Of a stretch of 64,000 nt of DNA, positions 22,418 through 36,284 are shown one piece after another (the first letter of the stretch is position 1; every line of letters begins with the position of its first letter). The notes beneath the pieces are model-generated. The model worked only from the letters and a program-made list of their open reading frames with translations. It was not told where the DNA came from and did not search any database. Origin of the DNA: Plantago ovata (taxonomy: Eukaryota > Streptophyta > Magnoliopsida > Lamiales > Plantaginaceae); contig CM051458.1 of the NCBI GenBank assembly GCA_028274465.1, forward strand, positions 72,727,766-72,791,765, read 5' to 3'. The translations under genes were made by a program, and so were the position numbers.

Positions 22418-23616
22418 TTGATGAATGTGTATTTTACACTTTCATTTGAGTCTTTTTCACCTATTTTAGCTATCCTCTATGTTAATTTAGCTATATTTTA
22501 GTACATTTTATTAGAATAGTGTCACGTTTCCCTTTAGTTTGTATTTTACAGGTTTTGGGTGAAAAACGAGGTTTTCCGAGAAATTATATTGAAGTAGACA
22601 AGGAATTGGTGTTCCGAAGGACTAATTGGAGTATCTAAAAGATCCCGGATAGGATTTGAAGTCTAGGGGTCGAGTCTAAAGGCTAAAAGGTCACTAGAAG
22701 GCAAAAACCGAGTCCGAAAAGGGGAAGAAATCCAAAAACCCGTCAAAAACGCGTATCTGGCCGAAAAAGTCTCCTGGGTGAGTCGCCCGGGACGTGGGAC
22801 GAATCGCCCCACACCAGGCGAATCGCCCGGTGTGTGGGGCCCTTCGCCCCACACCTCCCGAATACCTATATATAGTTGCTCAGTTTTCTCCATTTTTCAT
22901 ACTTTTCCAGACCTTTTCTCTCACCTTTCTCAGTAGTTTTAGGTAGGAATTCTCCAGAGCCTGTTCTGGGGGTTCTTAGCTTAGGAGATACTTTTTCTTA
23001 GCAATTTGGAGCTTGTAAGATCGCGATTATTCGGAGATTGACAACCTTCGGTAACATTGTACCTTATAGTTTTTCTATTTATATTTATATATCTTTCATC
23101 ATGTTTTCTTTCATTTGTGGTATGATTTATGTTGATTGCATGACATCTATGAGTAGCTAAACTTCTCGTTGGTGATAGTATGTGATTTCTTAGCGAAGGG
23201 TTAATAATTATGCTAATGGCTATATCGCGCATTATACTTTGAGTTATTGTTTTATTTCTTTGATCTATCTAAATCTCTATCTTCGTAGTGTTGAACAATT
23301 ACGGAACACAATTGGACAATTCATTGATCAAAGATCTCTATGCAAAACCGGGGAATTTATGCATGATTATTAACCTGCTATGCTTTGAATTACCATACTA
23401 TCACCAATCTCCATTATCTGTTAAGAAAAACATTTGCTAAGTCGTTTGCTGATTTATATTCTTAAGTTAGATTAGATAAAGCTAGTTATAGACCTTAGAG
23501 ATCGACACTTGAGGTTATTCTACTGCTACACTACGGTTTTCGTTGTAGTTGTGAATTGCCTTTGGCTAAATACAAATTTATTTGATTAATTGAGTCTGAC
23601 AAACTCCGGTTCATCA
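22418..23616 (+). repeat. 3' LTR of element B
   Basis: About 1,198 bp, preceded by polypurine tract GGTTTGGGGAGT. A single copy of the region duplicated in the 5' LTR. U3 palindromes at 22775-22856 and TATA box CTATATATAG at 22867-22876. The 22223-22417 stretch between C and this LTR is ordinary B 3' non-coding sequence. Confidence 0.9.
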
Positions 23617-24392
<776 letters not shown>

Positions 24393-27300
24393 ATGGCGTA
24401 TCTCGTTCCGTGCTGTCTTAGAGAAGCAAATTTTGACCGGACCAAACTTCCTAGATTGGATCAGGAATATACGTTTGGTGTTGAGGTACGAAAAGATTGA
24501 GTACGTCTTGGACGAGGTCATTCCCGTGTGCCCTGAAAATCAGACTGCCGATCAGGTTGCTCCTTGGAATCAAGCCAACAAGGCAAGGTCTGATAAGCAT
24601 CATGAGGATGCTGGATCCGCGCAGTGTATTATGCTGGCGGCAATGAGCAATGAGCTGCAGAGGCAACATGAAAGCATGTTGCCGTATGAGATGCTGAAGC
24701 ATCTTGAGTCGCTCTTTAAGACGACAGCTAGAAGTCTTGAATTTTATTTGATCAAAGAGATACACAGATGCAAGCTCAATGAAGGAGGGAACATGTTTGA
24801 ACATGTTCTCAAAATGATTGGTCTCTTTGAAAAGCTTGTCGATGCCGGTGTCAAGCTAGAGATTAAGATCATGGTGATCTTTGTCCTTCAATCATTGCCG
24901 AGTTCATATTCGCAGTTCATCATTAACAACACGATGAATGCGAAGGACGTAACACTGCCCGAACTCCATAATCTGCTGAAGACATATGATCAAACTCTTC
25001 CTAAGAAGGAAAAGTCGATCATGTATGTTGGGCAACCGTCTAACCCAAACCCGAGAAATAAAGGTGCTAAGGGTAAGGGAAAGTCGGGAGCCAAGGCTAA
25101 CACTTCGAGTGATAAGCCTAAGTGTCTGAACCAGAAAAGGAAGTTCAAGAGAAGCGGAACGGTACGCACAGATGAATGTCTTTTCTGTAAGCAGAAAGGA
25201 CATTGGAAGAAAGATTGCCCTAAGCTGAGGGCAGATCAAGCTAAGAAGTCGTCGGCTTCTAGCTCAGGTATGTTTGTTATTGAAATGAACATGACTACTT
25301 TTGACTCCAATGGTTGGGTATTAGATACAGCCTGTGGCTCGCACATTTGTAATAATGTGCAGGGGCTAATTGATCACATGCTAGTCAAGCAAGGTGAAAT
25401 CGACTTGCATGTTGGGAACGACAATCCAGTTGAAGCCAAACGCGTTGGACGCTGCAAGATAGATTTACCTTCGGGACAATGTTTAGAACTAGATAACGTT
25501 TATTTTGTTCCATCCATTGTCAGAAATATTATTTCCATTCCATTGTTGGACAATTTGGGTTTTGCCTTTCGATTTGCTAATAATACTTGTTATTTTTCAT
25601 TAAATGACCAGTATTATGGAAAAGCTCGTTTAGTGAATGGTTTATATATTTTGCAAAGTAGTCTACCTTTATTTCAAATACATAACAAACAACCGTCTTC
25701 AAGTAGGAAGAATAATCCATCTTATCTATGGCATTGTCGGCTAGGCCATATCAATGAAACACGGATTCAAAGACTAAGGAAGTTGGACTACTTAGAACCA
25801 TTTGATTTTGAATCATATGGTACATGCGAATCATGTCTTAAGGGTAAGATGACGAACAAACCTTTTGTTGGACAAGGTGTTCGTGCCACTCGCTGTTTAG
25901 AGCTCATACATACCGATGTATGTGGACCCTTTAAAGTCCATGCGCGTGGGGGTTATCCTTACTTCGTTACCTTTACTGACGATTTCTCAAGGTATGGATA
26001 TATTTATCTTATGAAGAATAAATCCGAGACCTTTGGGAAATTCAAGGAGTTTAGGAATGAGGTCGAGAATGAATTGAACCTAAGGATAGTCACTCTTCGA
26101 TCAGATCGAGGAGGTGAATACCTTAGTGAAGAATTTATCAACTACTTGAAGGAAAATGGAATTCAATCGCAATGGACCCCTCCTGGAACACCACAATTAA
26201 ATGGTGTGTCTGAGAGAAGGAATCGAACCCTGTTAGACATGGTGAGATCAATGATTGGATTCTCGACTCTTCCAAAATATCTATGGGGATATGCACTACA
26301 AACTGCAATCTACATTCTGAACCGTGTACCATCTAAATCAGTGGAGAAAACTCCTTATGAGTTATGGAAGGGAAAGAAGCCCTCACTGGGCTATCTTAGA
26401 CCTTGAGGCTATCCTGCGATAGTCAAACTGATGCTCACTGATAAGTTAGATGCCAAGGGTGTCAAAGTATATTTCATAGGCTATCCTCGTCAGACGAGAG
26501 GCTATGAATTCTATCATGCTGAAGATCACAAGGTGATAGTATCTAGAAACGTCAAGTTTTTAGAAGCAGAATACCTCGAAGAAGAGAGGTTAGATGACAT
26601 GATAGAACTTGAAGAAATTCAAGACTTTGAGACGCGCGAACATGAGTTCTCTAAATCTTATGATTTGGACTCAAGTTCAGTGGGAGCTTTCGATGAAGAC
26701 AAGGGTAATGATATGACACTTGCTAGGCATGTCATAGTCAGTGGGAGTCTTGTGATTAGATCAACAGTTGAAACCACACCAATAGAACCCGTTGTCAATC
26801 AAACTGTGCAACAAGTTGCACAAGAGCAGCCTCCCGCTAGGGAACAGGGTCGCGGGGCGCGACCAGCTGCATCAGTGCCCACTGATAATGTTCGTGTTAC
26901 ACGAAGCCAGAAAAGAAAAGCACCAGAACCATTTGAGCTCCGTAGGTCGAAGAGGATCCTAAAAGGACCTCAGAAGCAAAGCCTTATGATAGAAGACATC
27001 AGTGAACTTGATGTCGGCTTATCAGATCAGGAAGATCCCGAGACCTACAAAGAGGCAATAATTGATATTGACTCAGACAAATGGCAAGAGGCCATAGAAT
27101 TGGAAATGGACTCCATGTACCTGAACCAAGTTTGGAACTTGGTAGACTTGCCCCAAAGGGTTAGACCTATTGGGTGCAAATGAGTCTTTAAATGAAAGAC
27201 AGATGTCGATGGCAAGGTACAAACGCACAAGTCTAGACTTGTGGCGAAAGGCTACACGCAAAGGTATGGCATCGATTACGATGAAACCTTTTCACCGGTA

Positions 27301-28611
27301 GCAAAATTGAAGTCCATTCGAATTTTACTTGCGATAACTGCCTACTATGATTATGAAATCTGGCAGATGGATGTAAAGACTGCCTTCCTCAATGGCAACC
27401 TTGAGGAAGAGGTCTATATGGTACAGCCGGAAGGTTTTATTAGTAAAACCAGGCCAACTGCTGTATGCAAATTACAGAGATCCATCTATGGGCTAAAGCA
27501 AGCGTCTAGGAGCTGGAATATCCGCTTTGATGAAGCTGTCAAATCGTTTGACATCGTCAGAAGCAAGGAAGATCCCTGTGTCTACACTAGGCACAGCGAC
27601 AAGGGAGTCGTTTTCATGATCATCTATGTTGATGACATTTTGATCATGGGAAACAATGTCTCTATGCTAGAAGAGACTAAAGTTTGATTATCAAGTGCCT
27701 TCTCAATCAAGGACTTGGGTGAAGCGAACTACATCCTAGGGATCAAGATCTATAGAAATAGATCCAAGAGGATGTTAGGATTGACACAGTCCACCTACAT
27801 CGACAAAATACTGAAGCGTTATAAGATGGACGACTCAAAGAGAGGCTTTCTCCCAGCTAGACATGGGATTGTCTTATCAGTTAAGGATAGTCCTAAAACT
27901 GATGAAGAAAGAAATGCAATGAGTCGTGTGCCCTATGCTTCGGCAGTAGGGTCTATAATGTATGCAATGAATTGCACAAGGCCCGATGTGGCATATGCGC
28001 TTAGTGTCACTTGTCGACACCAACAAAATCCAGGAGTACCTCACTGGACTGCTGTAAAGAACATTCTTAAGTACCTTCGACGGACTAAAGAGATGTTCTT
28101 GGTGTTTGGTGGAGAACCAGAATTAAAGATGTCTGGTTATGTCGACGCTGGATTTGAATCAGATCCTGATGACTTTAAGTCACAGACAGGATACGTATTC
28201 AAATTGAACGGAGGAGCTATCTGTTGGAAGAGTTCTAAGCAAGCCACAATTGCTGACTCATCCACAGAAGCCGAATACATTGCTGCATCAGAAGCATCGA
28301 AAGAAGTTGTCTGGATTTCAGAGTTCTTGAAGGAATTGAGGGTTGTTCCTGCTCCTAGTCCAATAACGATTTATTGTGACAATACGGGCGCCGTCGCTCA
28401 AGCCAAGGAGCCTAGATCTACAAACAAGAACAAACATGTACTTAGAAAGTATCACGTTATACGTGAGATTATTGATAGAGGAGAAGTTAGTATAGAACGT
28501 GTCTCCACCACGGACAACGTGGCAGATCCTTTAACCAAGGTCTTATCAGTGGATGTCCACTTAAGACATTATGCTAATCTGGGTATTAAGCATAAAGGTC
28601 ACTGGCTCTAG
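24393..28611 (+). pseudogene. Angela-like copia Gag-Pol polyprotein, element A
   Basis: The start is ATG 24393; one extra base near 24411 shifts the frame after about six codons. From there a single frame runs to 28611 (1,393 codons counted from 24433), broken only by TGA at 26404, 27181, 27193 and 27685, each where relatives have Trp. Order: Gag (to about 25150), CCHC knuckle [14 protein letters not shown] (25177-25218), protease Leu-Asp-Thr-Ala-Cys-Gly-Ser-His (about 25320), H-C-C zinc region (about 25730-25860), integrase with D-D-E residues (about 25914, 25980, 26209), reverse transcriptase with YVDD (27625-27636) and RNase H with DSSTEAEYIA and DNTGAVAQ (28255-28400). It has everything for copying and integration except an intact reading frame. 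Confidence 0.95.
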
Positions 28612-28625
28612 TCCAAGTGGGAGAT

Positions 28626-31600
28626 TGATAGTGTATAAGTCCTAGAGACAGTCCTTATTAAGGGCATGCAACCCTTATAGAGGGCATATATGTACTATTA
28701 CACAGGTCAACGTAATATAATATATGTTTGTTGTTTGACTATTGAGTATCGCTTTCATATTTATATTACACCAGGCATGCAGCATGTCATATCTCTATTC
28801 CTGTCTGTATTGATATTAAACATGTCCCCTCGGATAGATGACCGATCACACAGATAGTGGGAGCTATGTGAGTTATCATCTATCCCAAACTCTCCCTAGT
28901 CGAGGTTCATCTCGGATGTAGGGGTCTGAATGAACCAGCTGAGACTAGTATGCGTGGAGGTTATACTTGTTGGAGCAAGTGTGAGCCGATCCCACGACCA
29001 CAGAACGGATTGTTGGACAATCAAGAAACGTTCCCATAACTGCGCATAGTTGTTCGAAGGATGATTACCGAACAATGGAAGTACCCACCGGACACTTCCA
29101 TCGATGTATACTCTACACCGAAGTTTCTATGGGAACCAGTAAGTTGTCGAATTGATGTCAGTCGTCCTTTGGACTTACAGTACTTTATCATCACATTTGT
29201 TGCCCCATATCCTTGGTGGACCCGTCGATGTCAGCTCTGAATAAGCAGTTGACCCAAGACACGATCCAGAATTATGGCTACATACAAATGGGGATGATAA
29301 GTGATTCTGTGAAGGATTCATCTCTCATGTGTAGCACAAGAGAGCACTGCTCATAGTCGTTCATAGTTGTGATTGGTAAAACCGTTGGCCAGCGTATCAA
29401 TATTATTATGATGGTCATAATAGATATTGGATTCACCAGGCAACTCACTGAAGACGCCCGTGGATGTATTATTGGGATAGACACTTCATCGATCCTAGAT
29501 GCATTTGAGTCAGTCAGATGAAGGGACGTTACCATCGCCGCGTTGAGCGCAACAGACTTCTTAACGAAAGGGTTTTCTTTGAGAAGCCTCTCAAACGTCC
29601 TCATGTATTAATATTGCAAATGGAACCGTCTAGGAATTCCATTTTGCCTAGTCTAGGACTTTCTTAATACAATGAGGCCCTATGGGTCACACTATGTGGT
29701 GATTCAGCTTATCCGAATATCCTTGAAGACGGAATCGCAATTAATTTGGAATTAATTATAAACTTTTGTGGATCAATTAATGATTTGGAATTATTAATTA
29801 AATTGGCTAATTAATTGTATTTTATGTAAATACAATTAAAGATTATATTTTGGAAATATAATTGTAACGCCCCGTATTTTAGGTTATTTTATTTTATTTT
29901 ATTTTAATTATTTAATTACCTGAATAAATTAATTTTATTTGGTAGTTATTTAATTTCTTTCCAGCGCAATCGAATTCGTCGTTTAATGGTTCGCGTAGCA
30001 GTAATTCGTTTCGTTGGATCAGCTAGCAATTTGAATTGAGGCCCAACTTCGTTATCTGGCCCATTTTTTCGTGGCCCTGGCCCAACTCTGGTCAAAACCC
30101 TAAACCTAGTTTGACCTAGTTCACTACCTTCTTTCCCACACTTCTCCTACTCACGCCAAGAAGAAAGAGAGAAAAATGTTCTGCCTCTCCTCTTTTTCGA
30201 ACAGCAACAGAGACACCATCTTCTTCATTTTTCATCTTCATCATCTCCTCACCATCTCGACATCATCATACCACCATCTTCTTCAATCGGTGCCGGTTAC
30301 TTCGACCCAGCCCTGCTCCGGTTCGGTTGCCGCCCGCGTTCCGCCTGTGCGCCGTTCTCCGTCCCGATCTCGTCGCCGTTCGCTGCCCGTGCCTCCGTTT
30401 CGGTCCGCTAGAGCGCCGCCGCCTCCGTCCGTGCCGATTTAGCCGCGCCGCCGTCCAAGACCCGATCGAACTCTGCCGCCGCCGTTCGATCTTTCTGATA
30501 GGACCCCAACCGACTCTGCCCGGCTCCGTTCTACTCCGTCACGCGCCGCCGATCCTGGTTCTGCTCCGATCCGTTCCGCCCCCGCTCTGGCCTTGCTCCG
30601 TTTCAAATTTGTTCGTTCGACTTCTCCGATATGATTCCGGTAAGTAGCTACCTCCCTCTGTTCTACTCGTCTAGTTGCTCTGTTTTAATTTGTTTCCGTG
30701 GACGACTCAAGGTTTACTAACTGCGGTTTATTCTCTTTCCAGTTTCGAATCCCATCTCCAATCAAGGTAAAATCTCGATTTACTTTTTATTCATTCTCCC
30801 TTTTATGGACAGTTTTGCCCTTGGTTTGTTATGGCCCCAAATCGAACCCTAAATCCCTTGACCTAGATCGATAATGACTGATTTTGACCACTTGGGACTG
30901 TTCGATCTCTGATTTGTATTGTTTGAGAAACTCGTGGACTGTTTTGTTATGACTAGAACCTGTGAGGACCTTTTTGAGAATTCTGGAAACCTAAGAGGAC
31001 CTTTATGCAATTTTGAACTGAAGGGCAAATAGTAATATCATTCTATGACCTGGACTGATCTGATTTAGTGTAATGATGGTGTACTCTTGCTATGTTGATT
31101 CTAAAAGCGTTAAGTTAGTTTGATTTTTGAAAACTGTGAGTATATTTCCTAATTTAATCTGTAAAGGGCATTTTGGTAATTTATGTTTGAGGGTAAAATT
31201 GTAATATCATGTGCTCTACTAAACTGTTAAATCGAATTTTCTTTTGAGGACTGTTTCGATATTACTGAAAAGTGTTGTTCTGTTTTGCAATTTACTACTG
31301 AGGGTGTTTTAGTGATTTCAAAAGTTGATTTCTGAAAACCGTACGATCATGTACTTACTGTCTTTGTCTTTAAAAATCACTTGACTTGCTAGCCTTGTTG
31401 GTTAGGTTCTTGTTAGACTAACTTAGAGGTCCCGAGTTCCAGCCCCTCCTTTGCCAAGCCTTCACCGACCTTTTTATTTCCATTCGTTTAGCTTTCGTTC
31501 AACTTCTAGTTAGTAACTAGATACTTTCTGTTTAGATGTTCCGTTCGTTAGCTCTTAAGTCGCCGTGCTTTCGTGGACCGTTGCTCGCGAAGTTAAGGTG

Positions 31601-33386
31601 AGTGTTCACTCCTAAACTTATTTTTTTGCGAAAAACTGGAAGGCTATGTGACTATCTGTATCTATTACTATATTCTGTTAAACCGTATGCTTCCGCGTAA
31701 AAGTAACTAAGTCCTAAGTATGACTATTTACTTTCTTTGTTTATTGCTACTCTGTTCTGGATTAACCTTTCTGCAGGAACACTTCTCGGTGTTTGATTCT
31801 CCGTATCTGTTTGTTCTGTATCTGTTCTGTCTGTTTCTGTGTGACCGGTCGATTAGGTCGTAACTAGGTAGACTTGGGTAGTAGAGGACTATCGGGATTT
31901 CTTGGTTATTGCCTAGTCTAATCCCTTTTAGACGCGAGGCAGAAGTCGCTGAGGTCTATTAGGGTCGTAGGTTTTGTTTCCCCAAAGTACACGGGGGTTT
32001 CTGTTTCTGTCCGGAGTTGTATACCCTCTGGAGGGAGCTATAAGGGCTATTGGGAGTAGGAGAAATAAGGCGGGCTGCACCAACGGATTTCGACTTATCT
32101 ATTCTGTCTTTCTGTTCTGTTATCTGTTCTGTTTGTTATATTATCTGCTGAAAATGATTTTGATTTCAAAAACTGTTTACTTTTTGTTTGTTAACTTAGA
32201 ACCTCACTGAAATCCTTTATCTCACACTCTCTTTGTTTTCAAAATTCCTTCCTTCCAGATACTACTGAGGATGCACGCAAGTAGGATGCCAGCGACTGAG
32301 AGAAGGGTCTGGGGTGTCTTTGGGAATTTATTTCAAAATAAGGAGATGAAACTTTTCACTGTCTTCAATAGTTGTTATTCATTTGATTTCTAAGTTACTA
32401 TTGGAGATTTACTTAATTCTGTTAGCGCTGTGCGCGTCAAATATTATTATGTCATTTATTGCCGACCGTTGTTTTTAAATTTATTTCGGATTTTCTCTTT
32501 TCAAGAAAATTATTAGTTTTTGAAAACCGATACCGTTACAATAATAGAGGTTTGATTTGAAAGGATATGTTAATTTGAAATTAATATATGCACATGGGCA
32601 AAATCTACTTGGAGTTTGAATTGCCTTAGAACTATAAGTGGGTCCCAAAATCGGGACCCACCTAACCTCCCTGGGGGCGTGCGCACGCGCAGCTGAGATA
32701 GGGGAAGGAGTACGACTCCTTCCTCTATTAGAAGTCCAAGGGATAAGTTAGATTTTCCTGATTGAGTTTTAATTTGATTGGGAATGAATCTAGACTTGAA
32801 ATTGGTTTCCTAGTGCGATAAGAATTAGATTCTTATTCCTTTATGAAGTCTAATTGATTATTCATTAGACTTCTATTGACTACTATATATAGTAGACTAT
32901 TAGAGAGCTTTTGACATAGATTTTCACACAGTTGAATACACAGACATATAGTTTGTCTACCAGTTTTGTTAGAGAAAATAAAAGCTCTCCCCTACCTCTA
33001 CCTAGCCCCACGCCCGCGCCACCCCTCAGCGGAGGAAAACCGCCGCCCCATCTTCTTGGACACACACAAAGAATATCCTAGCATTCTTTCGGATAAGTTG
33101 TTCATCCATGGATACCAAGGTTGAGGTTCAAGGAGCTGGAAACTGACTTTTATTGTCTTGCAGATAATCAAAGTATTGCAGATATCTTCGACTTCGACGA
33201 AGCAGAAGATTCACCGGATTATTACGAAGACTTGGAAGCTGTGCTTGCTTTAGGAGTATTGTAAGTCTTCTAATTGACGTATTTTAATATATACGGTATA
33301 TACATAATCAATTAACCTGCATGTTAAAAAAAATTTTGAAATTGCGCTGCGTACCCTAGGGGTAACTCTGACCGTATTTTCTTACA
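28626..33386 (+). repeat. 3' LTR of element A, split by D
   Basis: Starts right after polypurine tract AAGTGGGAGAT. 28626-29862 and 32541-33386 together match the 5' LTR, plus about 110 bp missing from that copy. TATA box CTATATATAGTAG is at about 32883-32895. Confidence 0.9.
29863..32540 (+). mobile_element. Element D: solo LTR, about 2.7 kb, lineage unassigned
   Basis: TGTAACG...CGTTACA (7-bp inverted ends, TG/CA) with ATAAT duplicated at 29858-29862 and 32541-32545; the empty site reads almost exactly as the 5' LTR of A. No primer site, polypurine tract or pol, hence a solo LTR. Promoter-like features: three GGCCCA boxes (30040, 30058, 30079), a telo-box AAACCCTAAA (30095-30104), then a pyrimidine- and CG-rich leader and splice-like sites (donor CCG|GTAAGT at 30640, acceptor TTTCCAG ending 30742). 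Short open frames here show no family signature, and I do not call a gene. Length and the TGTAACGCCCCG start suggest a gypsy element, not proven. Confidence 0.8.
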
Positions 33387-33967
33387 AAAACACCACATAG
33401 TGATGTCGAGACTACAAAGCTTAACTAGTGCAGATGAGAATGTGACAAACCAAGCGAGACAAGCCTCAAACTACTTACAAAGAAATTCAATGTATGGTCA
33501 ATGGTCATAAACACTTAGTCTATACAATAATAAAGTTCAAAACACTTGGCAATAAACTCCACAAAAAACGTGCAACAACTAGACTAAGGATGAAATGCAA
33601 GCAAAAATTAAAAAACAAATCACAAGCTAATCACGACAAAAGGCACACGGGCCACAACTACTAAAATCAAAAGAGTACAGGAGTCACAATCACAATCATC
33701 ATGCAACCAAATCGAAATAGCAAGAGTATCAAACCAACCATGGCAAACGAGTCAAATTAAAAGAAATAAAACTTTCACGACCCCTCCCAAACCTAGCCGA
33801 AAGCTAGTCTCTAGCCGAAAGGATAAGAAAAGGAAAAAGTTGAATTGTACTACCGAAAATGAAATGGCTCCTGTCGGCTGAGATCCCTAGAAGTAAGCAT
33901 CATAAGATGGAGGCTGGTCCGGAGGAGCACCACTACCACTACCGCTCGACTGATCATCGAATGGGTA
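33387..33967 (-). other. 3' non-coding region of element E, part 2
   Basis: Continues 8323-9389 after A; reverse counterpart of 5428-6000 in F (the conserved ATGTCGAGACTAC block is at 33401-33413). No gene. Confidence 0.7.
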
Positions 33968-35179
33968 TCATGGAATGCGTCGAGCTAGAGCCTCGTATTG
34001 CTCAGTCACCGCCTTTTGATGAGCATTCCACCTTTGATCGTCATGTGTGACCCAATCATCCCACGTCTCTTTCTCTTGCTGCTCGAAGGCATTGAAGCGG
34101 TTGTTGATAAGAGTCTCTTGAGCCGCTAACATGGTGGTCTTAAAATCCCCAAACTGAGTAGTAAGACAACTAGTGAATTCGACGAACTGGAAAGAGCTTT
34201 GAGCTTGCTCCGGAGGTGGAACTGGTGGAGGCAAAGGCTGCCGAGGTGGAGAAGGCGGTGGCATGTCCACGAGAGTTTTGCGGCCCATCCCCAAGTAGAC
34301 TGAATCATCAATAGGGTTCTTCGGTTTGTCAGTTTTCATAATGCCTTCTACCCCGGCTTTTTGGCACATGGCGATGATCATATTCGGGAAGTCGAGTGGC
34401 TTCCAAGGGGAGCGATGGCGCTTGAACTGATCGAAGATGATCACTCCCAGAGTTAGAGGTAAATCCTCTAGCAAAGCATAAACCAAAATGCCCAAGATAG
34501 GGCTGGAGCACCGAGTCATTTTTTCTTGGCACAAGGTTGTCTATGAAAAACTTTATCATTAACCTCGCGCGCATGGACAAGTCGGACCTATTAAGAGTGT
34601 GAGGTCGGGCAGCTGGGAGTTCAAAGCCATCGTGGGTAATGGTCTCAATTACCTCCATGTTGTACTTGTTCGAATCCCTGTCATAGACATATTTCGTACC
34701 CGCATTGTACTTGGTATAGCCCTTTTTATCGGCCTCTACCTCATGCACATCCTCCTTCAACTCCTCATCCAAATCCATCAAGAAACTAGTGATCTTAAGG
34801 GGTGAGAATGGAACACCAACCCCTCTAATCGGAACCTCCTCGGCCTCTTCATTGAAATCCGCGAATGCTATGTAGAACTCTTCAAACAAGGCTCTATCGT
34901 AGTTGGGCATTAGCTTCCCATAGAAGCTCCAACCACGTTCGGTGATCAAAGCCATGAGCTCATCGACCCCTCAATCTCTTGCTCTTTCATCCTGCTGGAG
35001 AATTGGATGCTTCGTTCCCCGAAAACCACCCTTCTAGGCTCGTTGTAGAAGTGATGGCGGTATTGTTTCAATTCCTCCGACTCTTGGACTGGGGGTGGAG
35101 CCTCGGCTGCCCTTGTCCTCTTCTTCTTTGACCTTGAGGGACCTTCTCCATCACATCCTTTGGATCCTCTAGTTTCAAT
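33968..35179 (-). pseudogene. ORF2, diverged putative plant transposon protein, element E (two frameshifts)
   Basis: Minus-strand homologue of ORF2 in B and F. After the acceptor at 35185 the expected start ATG is ATT (35179-35177), so the start is lost or lies elsewhere. Frame shifts occur near 34965 and 34510. Visible parts are a basic head (SRSKKKRTR), core segments ERGWSFYGK, LFEEFYIAFADFNEE, VPIRGVGVPFSPLKI and DNLVPRKNDSVLQP, a Pro-rich linker (PPPSPPRQPLPPPVPPPEQ) and a C-terminal charged helix. The core order is the same as in B although sequence identity is low, which shows that gag-pro plus ORF2 is an old arrangement. Function unknown. Confidence 0.8.
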
Positions 35180-35184
35180 GGTAC

Positions 35185-35744
35185 CTACATAGACCTCATT
35201 AGAATCCTCCAAAAGATAGATGATTGCAACAACAACTCCTATACTAACAAACTACACACTTGACAAGCCAACACTCCTTGTCTTACGACAAATCCTAATG
35301 CAACAAGTCAACAAGAACAAAACTCAAATAACACACACAAGGCTCTAGTTGTTGAGTTTGAAACCTTGCTACGGTCTAAAGAACAAGTAGAGAAGCTTTA
35401 AAACTTCGATTCTACAAGTTCGAATGTGAACAAACCAAGCAAACAAACTCACAACATGAGCTACCCATCAACTCCAAATCAACCTTATGCATTCATAACA
35501 CTATCAACAACTCATTCACACTCAAAAGCATAGCAAACAATCATCAAACAATTGAAAGCCATAAAATTCGAGTGGTACATATAGTCAAAAATCGAAAGGA
35601 GCCAAATTCATAATTGAACCGCTAATCAACTTAGAATCATGTTCAATAATCATCTTATAACTCATATTCAACAACAAATAGCATAATTGAAGTTAATTAA
35701 GAGAAATCCCCAAATTTCAAAAAACTAGGGTTCATAAATATTAC
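35185..35744 (-). other. Probable ORF2 leader intron, element E
   Basis: Minus strand donor ATCAAG|GTAATA at 35744 and acceptor TATGTAG|GTACC at 35185; 560 nt. Sites and the ATGAACCCTAG stretch near the donor match F and B. Confidence 0.6.
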
Positions 35745-35924
35745 CTTGATTCCTTGAATTTGAAGATACAATTGAAGAATTTGTTCGGACTAGATGATAG
35801 AGGAGGTGATGGGATCTCCAAAATGCACAAGATTATTGAATTTGATGGAAGAATGAGTGAGATTGAGTTTTTGGGGAGAGAATTCGAAGGGGAGAAGAAA
35901 GGAGTTGGGGGAATGGCATGGGCG

Positions 35925-36095
35925 ATTCCCCCAGCCCGGCTATAAGGCAGGCTAGGCGAATTGCCCAGCACCCCGGGAGATTCGCCTGGGGTAGGCGAAT
36001 CGCCCAGCTCTGTAGGCGATTCGCCCAGCAGAGCTCCATTTTAGGTGACTTTCTGCTTTGCTGGGGCGAATCTCCTACAGGCTGGGGCGATTCGC
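35925..36095 (-). promoter_or_regulatory. Palindrome array upstream of ORF2, element E
   Basis: At least six GGCGAATCGCCC / GGCGATTCGCC type units between 35925 and 36095, less regular than in F. Same position relative to the ORF2 leader and intron as in F and B. 36096-36284 is non-coding and holds the conserved GGTTGCCTCCCGAG block (36225-36238). Confidence 0.5.
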
Positions 36096-36284
36096 CTGGC
36101 CTGTAAGGTCTTGAAACTCGATTTTTTCCTTATCCTTTTCAATTTTCACCACAAAAAACTTGTTCTCACGTTCTAAAACAAAAAGGAAACGTGTTTTTAC
36201 ACTACATGCACGACTTACAACCTCGGGTTGCCTCCCGAGAAGCGCCTTTTTTTTTCCAAAGTCGTTGGCTCGACTCTTCCAAGC

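Larger units (their letters stand above)
11972..23616 (+). mobile_element. Element B: Athila-derived gag-pro + ORF2 retrotransposon, carrying C
   Basis: TGATGAATG...TTCATCA with GCGGC duplicated at 11967-11971 and 23617-23621. Internal order: tRNA-Asp primer site, gag-protease (broken), palindrome array, leader intron, ORF2 (intact), stem-loop/PPT modules, polypurine tract, LTR. No reverse transcriptase, RNase H or integrase is found, so it needs a helper element. About 9.0 kb without C. Confidence 0.9.

Noticed and set aside
24393..28611. TGA read as Trp (code change) in copia A
   Set aside because: Many Trp codons in the same frame are TGG and no plant nuclear code change is known; G-to-A decay is simpler. 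Kept only as a mutation-spectrum finding.
30176..30647. Ser/Pro/Arg-rich open frames inside solo LTR D
   Set aside because: They lie in a CG- and CT-rich leader, overlap in two frames and show no family motif; composition explains them.
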